Of a stretch of DNA of 8,807 nucleotides, positions 5,691-8,807 are shown piece by piece. Numbering within the stretch: position 1 is the stretch's first letter; each line of letters starts with the position of its first letter. The notes beneath the pieces are model-generated. The model was not told the DNA's origin and did no database searches. It saw nothing but the letters and a program-made list of their open reading frames with translations. The position numbers and the translations under genes are program-made. This DNA comes from Methanoregula sp. (GTDB lineage Archaea; Halobacteriota; Methanomicrobia; Methanomicrobiales; Methanospirillaceae): the NCBI GenBank assembly GCA_028705545.1, contig JAQWDG010000013.1:1-8807 (forward strand), in the 5' to 3' direction.

Positions 5691-6547
5691 ACGATACCGC
5701 CCGTGCAACGCTTGCCCGGCTTATTGCACGCTACGGCGTCACCGTTGCCCGCGATGCGAACCGCTGCGAGGGCCTGCTCCGCGACACCTGCCCGGACTGC
5801 ACAAAGGAGATCTTCATCCTCACCAGTGCCGTGCGGCAGCGGGTTCCCGCCGATCTCCTCGCCCCCCGGCAGACACTCCCGCTGCCGCTTGTCCAGGGAT
5901 TTTTAGTCAAGCGCCTGATGGACGAGTCCGGTTTCTCGGATGATGCAGCGCACTGGGCGGTCGCCAGCTGGTCGGAGGCACTCGGCCTTTCCGATCCTGT
6001 GCGTACCGGAAAACCGGCAGAAAAAACGCTCTTGCCCCATCGGGCACCAGCCGGTGTTGTTCCGACAGATCCGGCTCTTCGCGAACAGTGGGCTTTTGAT
6101 CTTACCGGTGCCCCGACCGCGGTCCGGCTCGGTGCGGTAAAAAACCTGGCAGCAAACCCGGACCCCGAAAATATCCGGCTCCTGGTACGGACGCTGGATA
6201 ACGATACCGGTGCGGTACGGGCGGCGGCTTTCGATGCGCTGTCGGATCCGGCCCTTGGGGCGGCAGATGCCCTTATCCGGGCTCTGGGGGACCGGTCCGA
6301 CACTGTTGCCTGGCGGGCAGCACTCGTCCTTGCGGGATTACGGGAACACCGGGCCGTTCCTGCGATTGTTCCCCTGCTTGAGCGGCAGGGAACGGTCCGG
6401 GAAGCTGCGGTCTGGGCGCTTGGCGAGATTGGATCCGACGATGCCGCTGTCCCGCTCATGAACCTTTTAAACGATCCCGATCCAAGTATCCGCAGTGCGG
6501 CAGAAGATGCACTAAAAAAGATCGGGTCGCCGGAAAAGAGCAGCTAA
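5687..6547 (+). CDS. HEAT-repeat protein with conserved N-terminal helical domain
   Basis: This encodes 286 residues. The N-terminal part (about 4-102) is an all-helical module with the signature RCEGLLRDTC, then AHWAVASWSEALGL. I remember this module from bacterial proteins fused to repeats or kinases, but I have no firm name for it. A linker (103-128) leads to about five HEAT-type repeats (about 130-281), with recurring V/IRxxAxxAL cores and short DP/DN turns (DPDPSIRSAAEDALKKIG is the clearest). HEAT repeats form curved scaffolds for protein binding, so this may be a substrate or platform for the kinase. C27, C35 and C38 lie close together (CPDC) but no second pair is seen, so zinc binding is unlikely. 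The start is firm: GGAG at 5676-5679, seven bases before the ATG, and an ATGA overlap with the kinase stop, indicating coupled translation. It is the last gene of the operon. Confidence 0.88.
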   Translation: MNDTARATLARLIARYGVTVARDANRCEGLLRDTCPDCTKEIFILTSAVRQRVPADLLAPRQTLPLPLVQGFLVKRLMDESGFSDDAAHWAVASWSEALGLSDPVRTGKPAEKTLLPHRAPAGVVPTDPALREQWAFDLTGAPTAVRLGAVKNLAANPDPENIRLLVRTLDNDTGAVRAAAFDALSDPALGAADALIRALGDRSDTVAWRAALVLAGLREHRAVPAIVPLLERQGTVREAAVWALGEIGSDDAAVPLMNLLNDPDPSIRSAAEDALKKIGSPEKSS

Positions 6548-6575
6548 CTTAGCAAAACCCCGCCGCGACAACCTG

Positions 6576-6584
6576 TTCTTTTTA
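6576..6584 (+). terminator. Oligo-T terminator after the HEAT gene
   Basis: TTCTTTTTA lies about 30 bases past the operon's last stop codon and includes five consecutive T (6579-6583). No stable hairpin precedes it. It is a plausible archaeal oligo-U stop for the four-gene operon, weaker than the one at 2591. Confidence 0.4.
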
Positions 6585-6620
6585 TTCAGGGAGATTTTAT
6601 GTGCCGGCCCTGCAATACGG

Positions 6621-6630
6621 TTGTATAACT
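6621..6630 (+). promoter_or_regulatory. Putative TATA box for the MASE3 sensor kinase gene
   Basis: TTGTATAACT is the best TATA-like motif in the 120 bases before the sensor gene. It predicts a start near 6650, so the kinase would be transcribed separately from the upstream operon. Confidence 0.4.
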
Positions 6631-6667
6631 CTTTACCATTCGGTGCAGGTACGGGAAAGACCGCCCG

Positions 6668-8575
6668 TTGCAGCAAAATGTGGATATGCATATGAACAAA
6701 GGCCCCCTTTCCGAGACCTCGCGTCAGTTCGTGCAGAACCGGTTCACCCGGTACCTGGTGAGCATCGCAGTCGTCCTTTTCCTTGTGCTGCTCCTCGAGA
6801 TAATCACCCGGGGAAACCACGAGCTCAGTATCACGATAATCGAGCTCGTCAGTATCGCAGTCTCCATCTCGGTCTTTGTCCTTGTCTGGAACAGCAGGAA
6901 GATCGCCCCGGATACGTTCCTCCCTGCCATTGGGCTCTCGTGCCTGTTTACCTCGTTTCTGGACGTGCTCTTTACCCTTTCCTATGTCAACCTCCCGCTC
7001 CTTCCAAGAACTACGGGGATCATGGTTCCCCAGTTCTGGCTGGCCGCCCGGTGTTTCCAGAGTGTAACGCTCCTTGTGGCAGTGGTGCTTATCGGCAGGT
7101 CCCTTACCCGGGATAAAAAATACGATACCCTCATCCTGACCGTCACCTATGCCGGGGTCTGTTCAGCACTCGTTGCGGGTATTTTTGTCTGTCAGAATTT
7201 CCCTGCCTGCTTTGACCTGTTTGCCGGACCTTCGCTGTTTAAGACGGCAGCTGAGTTCCTCATCACGGCAGTTTTTATCCTGACTGCCGGGCTCCTCATG
7301 ACCCGGCACCCGGATATCGATCCCGAGGTCAGGACCTACCTTGAGACAGCCCTGCTCTTCTTTGGCTGGGGCGAACTTGTCTTTGCAATCTCGGGCAATG
7401 GCTTTGAGCCCATGAACGTAGTCGGTTTCTTCCTCCGTTTCGTGGCAATCTATTACCTGTACCGTGCGATTGTCACCGTGGGGATTACCCGGCCCTTCGA
7501 CCTGCTCTTCCGCCAGGTTACAGAACGGGAGCACGATCTTCGCGTAAGCGAGGAACGCTACCGGAAGGTTGTCGAGACGCAGACCGAACTCATCAGCCGT
7601 TTTTTACCGGACGGGACCCATATCTTTGTCAACGATGCCTACTGCCGGTTTTTCGGGCTTCCCTGTGACGAGATTCTTGGGAAAAAAGTGCCTGCCCACT
7701 GCAAGGTCGAGGACATGGAGAACCTCCATACGATCTTTTCCGGCCTTACTCCCCAGAAGCCGGTGGTGTCGAATACCTGCAAAGTCACCCTGTCCGACGG
7801 GTCGGTGCGCTGGGTGGTGTGGAACGACCAGGCTGTTTTCGATTCAAAAGGAAAGATCATCGAATACCAGTCTGTCGGGCGGGACATAACCCGCCTGCAT
7901 GAAGCCAACATGGCGCTTGAGAAGGCGCACGAAAAGCTTGCCCTTCTCTCCGGCATCACCCGGCACGATATCCTCAACCAGCTGACCGGGTTAAAAGGGC
8001 TGATCTACCTTATGCAGAGCTACCCGGAGGATCCTGAAATCCAGAATATGCTGGCAAAAATGCAGAATATTGCCAATGTGATCGAAGACCAGATCACCTT
8101 CACCAAGGATTACGAGGAGATGGGAGTGAAGGCCCCGGCATGGCAGAATGTTGCCGCGAATATACAAAGAGCGGTTGCTGCCCTCCCGGTGGGGACTACC
8201 CGGGTACTGATCGAGACCGGGGATGTGGAAGTCTTTGCCGATCCGCTTTTTGAGAAGGTGTTCTACAACCTGATCGACAACACGCTGAAGTACGCAGGAA
8301 AGGACCTGTCGGTCATCCGGATTATTTCCCGCGAGATCCCCAAAGGCCTGGAAATTATCTACAGCGACGATGGGGAAGGCATTACTCCCGGGGAAAAGGA
8401 GAAATTGTTCGGCAAGGGGTTCGGGAAACATACCGGTCTTGGCTTATTCCTTGTCCGGGAGATCCTTGCCATCACCGGTATCCGGATTGCCGAAACCGGG
8501 ACGTTCGGGAAAGGCGCGGTATTTACCCTTACGGTTCCCCGGGAGGGGTACCGGTTCCCAAAGAAAGAAGCTTAA
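6668..8575 (+). CDS. MASE3-PAS sensor histidine kinase
   Basis: The longest form is 635 residues. A MASE3-like membrane sensor (about 28-270) has seven or eight helices and the family signature LDVLFTLSYVNLP then PQFWLAARCFQ (98-131). A short coiled linker (278-297) leads to a PAS domain (about 298-410) with the expected FFG and GRDITRLHEAN exit motif. The transmitter core follows. The H box TRHDILNQL has H433 as phosphoacceptor. The HATPase_c domain (about 520-626) shows the N box NLIDNTLKYAG (N534, N538), SDDGEG at 566-571, and TGLGLF at 589-594. All motifs for autophosphorylation are present. MASE3 ligands are not known, and the PAS domain shows no obvious cofactor residue. No receiver domain is fused or adjacent. 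Start is ambiguous: TTG 6668, GTG 6680, ATG 6686 and ATG 6692 are in frame and none has a good ribosome binding site; the ATGs are equally likely. Its core is homologous to that of the leftward sensor at 413-2113. Confidence 0.92.
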   Translation: MQQNVDMHMNKGPLSETSRQFVQNRFTRYLVSIAVVLFLVLLLEIITRGNHELSITIIELVSIAVSISVFVLVWNSRKIAPDTFLPAIGLSCLFTSFLDVLFTLSYVNLPLLPRTTGIMVPQFWLAARCFQSVTLLVAVVLIGRSLTRDKKYDTLILTVTYAGVCSALVAGIFVCQNFPACFDLFAGPSLFKTAAEFLITAVFILTAGLLMTRHPDIDPEVRTYLETALLFFGWGELVFAISGNGFEPMNVVGFFLRFVAIYYLYRAIVTVGITRPFDLLFRQVTEREHDLRVSEERYRKVVETQTELISRFLPDGTHIFVNDAYCRFFGLPCDEILGKKVPAHCKVEDMENLHTIFSGLTPQKPVVSNTCKVTLSDGSVRWVVWNDQAVFDSKGKIIEYQSVGRDITRLHEANMALEKAHEKLALLSGITRHDILNQLTGLKGLIYLMQSYPEDPEIQNMLAKMQNIANVIEDQITFTKDYEEMGVKAPAWQNVAANIQRAVAALPVGTTRVLIETGDVEVFADPLFEKVFYNLIDNTLKYAGKDLSVIRIISREIPKGLEIIYSDDGEGITPGEKEKLFGKGFGKHTGLGLFLVREILAITGIRIAETGTFGKGAVFTLTVPREGYRFPKKEA

Positions 8576-8642
8576 ATACGATTGAACTGTGTTGTGCAGG
8601 CATTTTCCTGTTACGCACTAAACCCGGGATCGGTAACTCTTC

Positions 8643-8678
8643 ATCCGGTTCTTTGTCTAAAACCGGATTCCTGTTTTT
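8643..8678 (+). terminator. Hairpin plus T5 terminator after the sensor kinase gene
   Basis: ATCCGGTT (8643-8650) and AACCGGAT (8661-8668) form a perfect 8-bp stem with a 10-base loop. Five T follow at 8674-8678. The stem lies 68 bases past the kinase stop codon and has the order of an intrinsic terminator. More T-rich sequence follows at 8697-8710. Confidence 0.5.
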
Positions 8679-8743
8679 CGTAATATCCGACCGGTTGTTC
8701 CTTTTGTTTTAATGCGGAGACGGGCAAAAATGCATATGGCAAG

Positions 8744-8807
8744 ATTTAAAGCGTTCTATTTTATAAAAAAGCCTGATATCTATGGATAAAAAGTGCTTTT
8801 TTCCCGG
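8744..8807 (+). promoter_or_regulatory. AT-rich promoter region for a gene beyond the right edge
   Basis: Two TATA-like cores lie here: ATTTAAA (8744-8750) and TTTTATAAAA (8759-8768). An ATG at 8782 opens a frame (M D K K C F F P) that runs off the window. It has no ribosome binding site, so it would be leaderless or nearly so. Too little is visible to call a gene. The rest of 8576-8743 holds only the terminator described above. Confidence 0.35.

Noticed and set aside
5731..6459. Long antisense frame (242 codons) opposite the HEAT gene
   Set aside because: It is Ser/Arg/Ala-rich with no domain. The sense frame has clear HEAT repeats, a ribosome binding site and coupling. Such shadows are expected in GC-rich genes.
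2672..6547. Tellurite-resistance locus
   Set aside because: Only the vWA/phosphatase/kinase triad is present. No TerB, TerC, TerD or TerZ-like protein is encoded in the window, so resistance should not be claimed.
8730..8789. 19-codon frame near the right edge
   Set aside because: It has no ribosome binding site, overlaps the TATA-like promoter stretch and shows no family resemblance.
1..8807. CRISPR array, tRNA or rRNA genes, insertion sequence
   Set aside because: No regularly spaced direct repeats, tRNA-like fold, rRNA sequence, transposase or flanking terminal repeats were seen on either strand by eye.

Overview
This window reads as chromosomal DNA of a methanogenic archaeon, most likely Methanomicrobiales (Methanoregula-like). 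Supporting features are moderately high GC coding DNA with AT-rich intergenic promoters, TATA-like boxes, GGAG-type ribosome binding sites, oligo-T stops, and a histidine kinase whose H box (TRHDILNQL) is of the type common in methanogens. The lineage is inferred from style and remembered family resemblance; no marker gene is present.

Layout. Positions 1-412 are non-coding: a G/C-tract-rich block with a G-quadruplex candidate and a long hairpin, then oligo-A runs that would end a leftward transcript. A leftward gene (413-2113) encodes a membrane sensor with an extracytoplasmic Venus-flytrap (SBP_bac_3, BvgS/EvgS-like) domain and a histidine-kinase core whose phosphoacceptor His is replaced by Gln. 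A 204-base divergent promoter region follows. Next comes a small rightward gene (2318-2563) for an 81-residue protein built on three 13-residue repeats.

The centre (about 2672-6547) is a tight four-gene operon: a vWA protein with an intact MIDAS motif, a PP2C-type phosphatase, a Ser/Thr-type protein kinase with a C-terminal zinc ribbon and an FHA-like beta domain, and a HEAT-repeat protein. Gaps are 7 and 3 bases, then a 4-base ATGA overlap. The first three match the vWA/phosphatase/kinase 'TerY-P triad' described by comparative genomics (Aravind group), here in an archaeon and without ter genes in the window. The vWA gene has no ATG, GTG or TTG codon upstream of its MIDAS motif, so it probably starts at a rare ATT or ATC codon.

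Rightward again, 6668-8575 encodes a second sensor kinase (MASE3-like membrane domain, PAS, intact H box, HATPase). Its core is clearly homologous to that of the first kinase. No receiver-domain protein is encoded here, so both kinases are orphans. The last 232 bases hold a terminator-like hairpin and an AT-rich stretch that probably promotes a gene beyond the window.

Functionally the window is a signalling island: reversible Ser/Thr phosphorylation (kinase and phosphatase) around a metal-binding vWA adaptor and a HEAT scaffold, flanked by two membrane sensors. Signals and targets cannot be read from the sequence.
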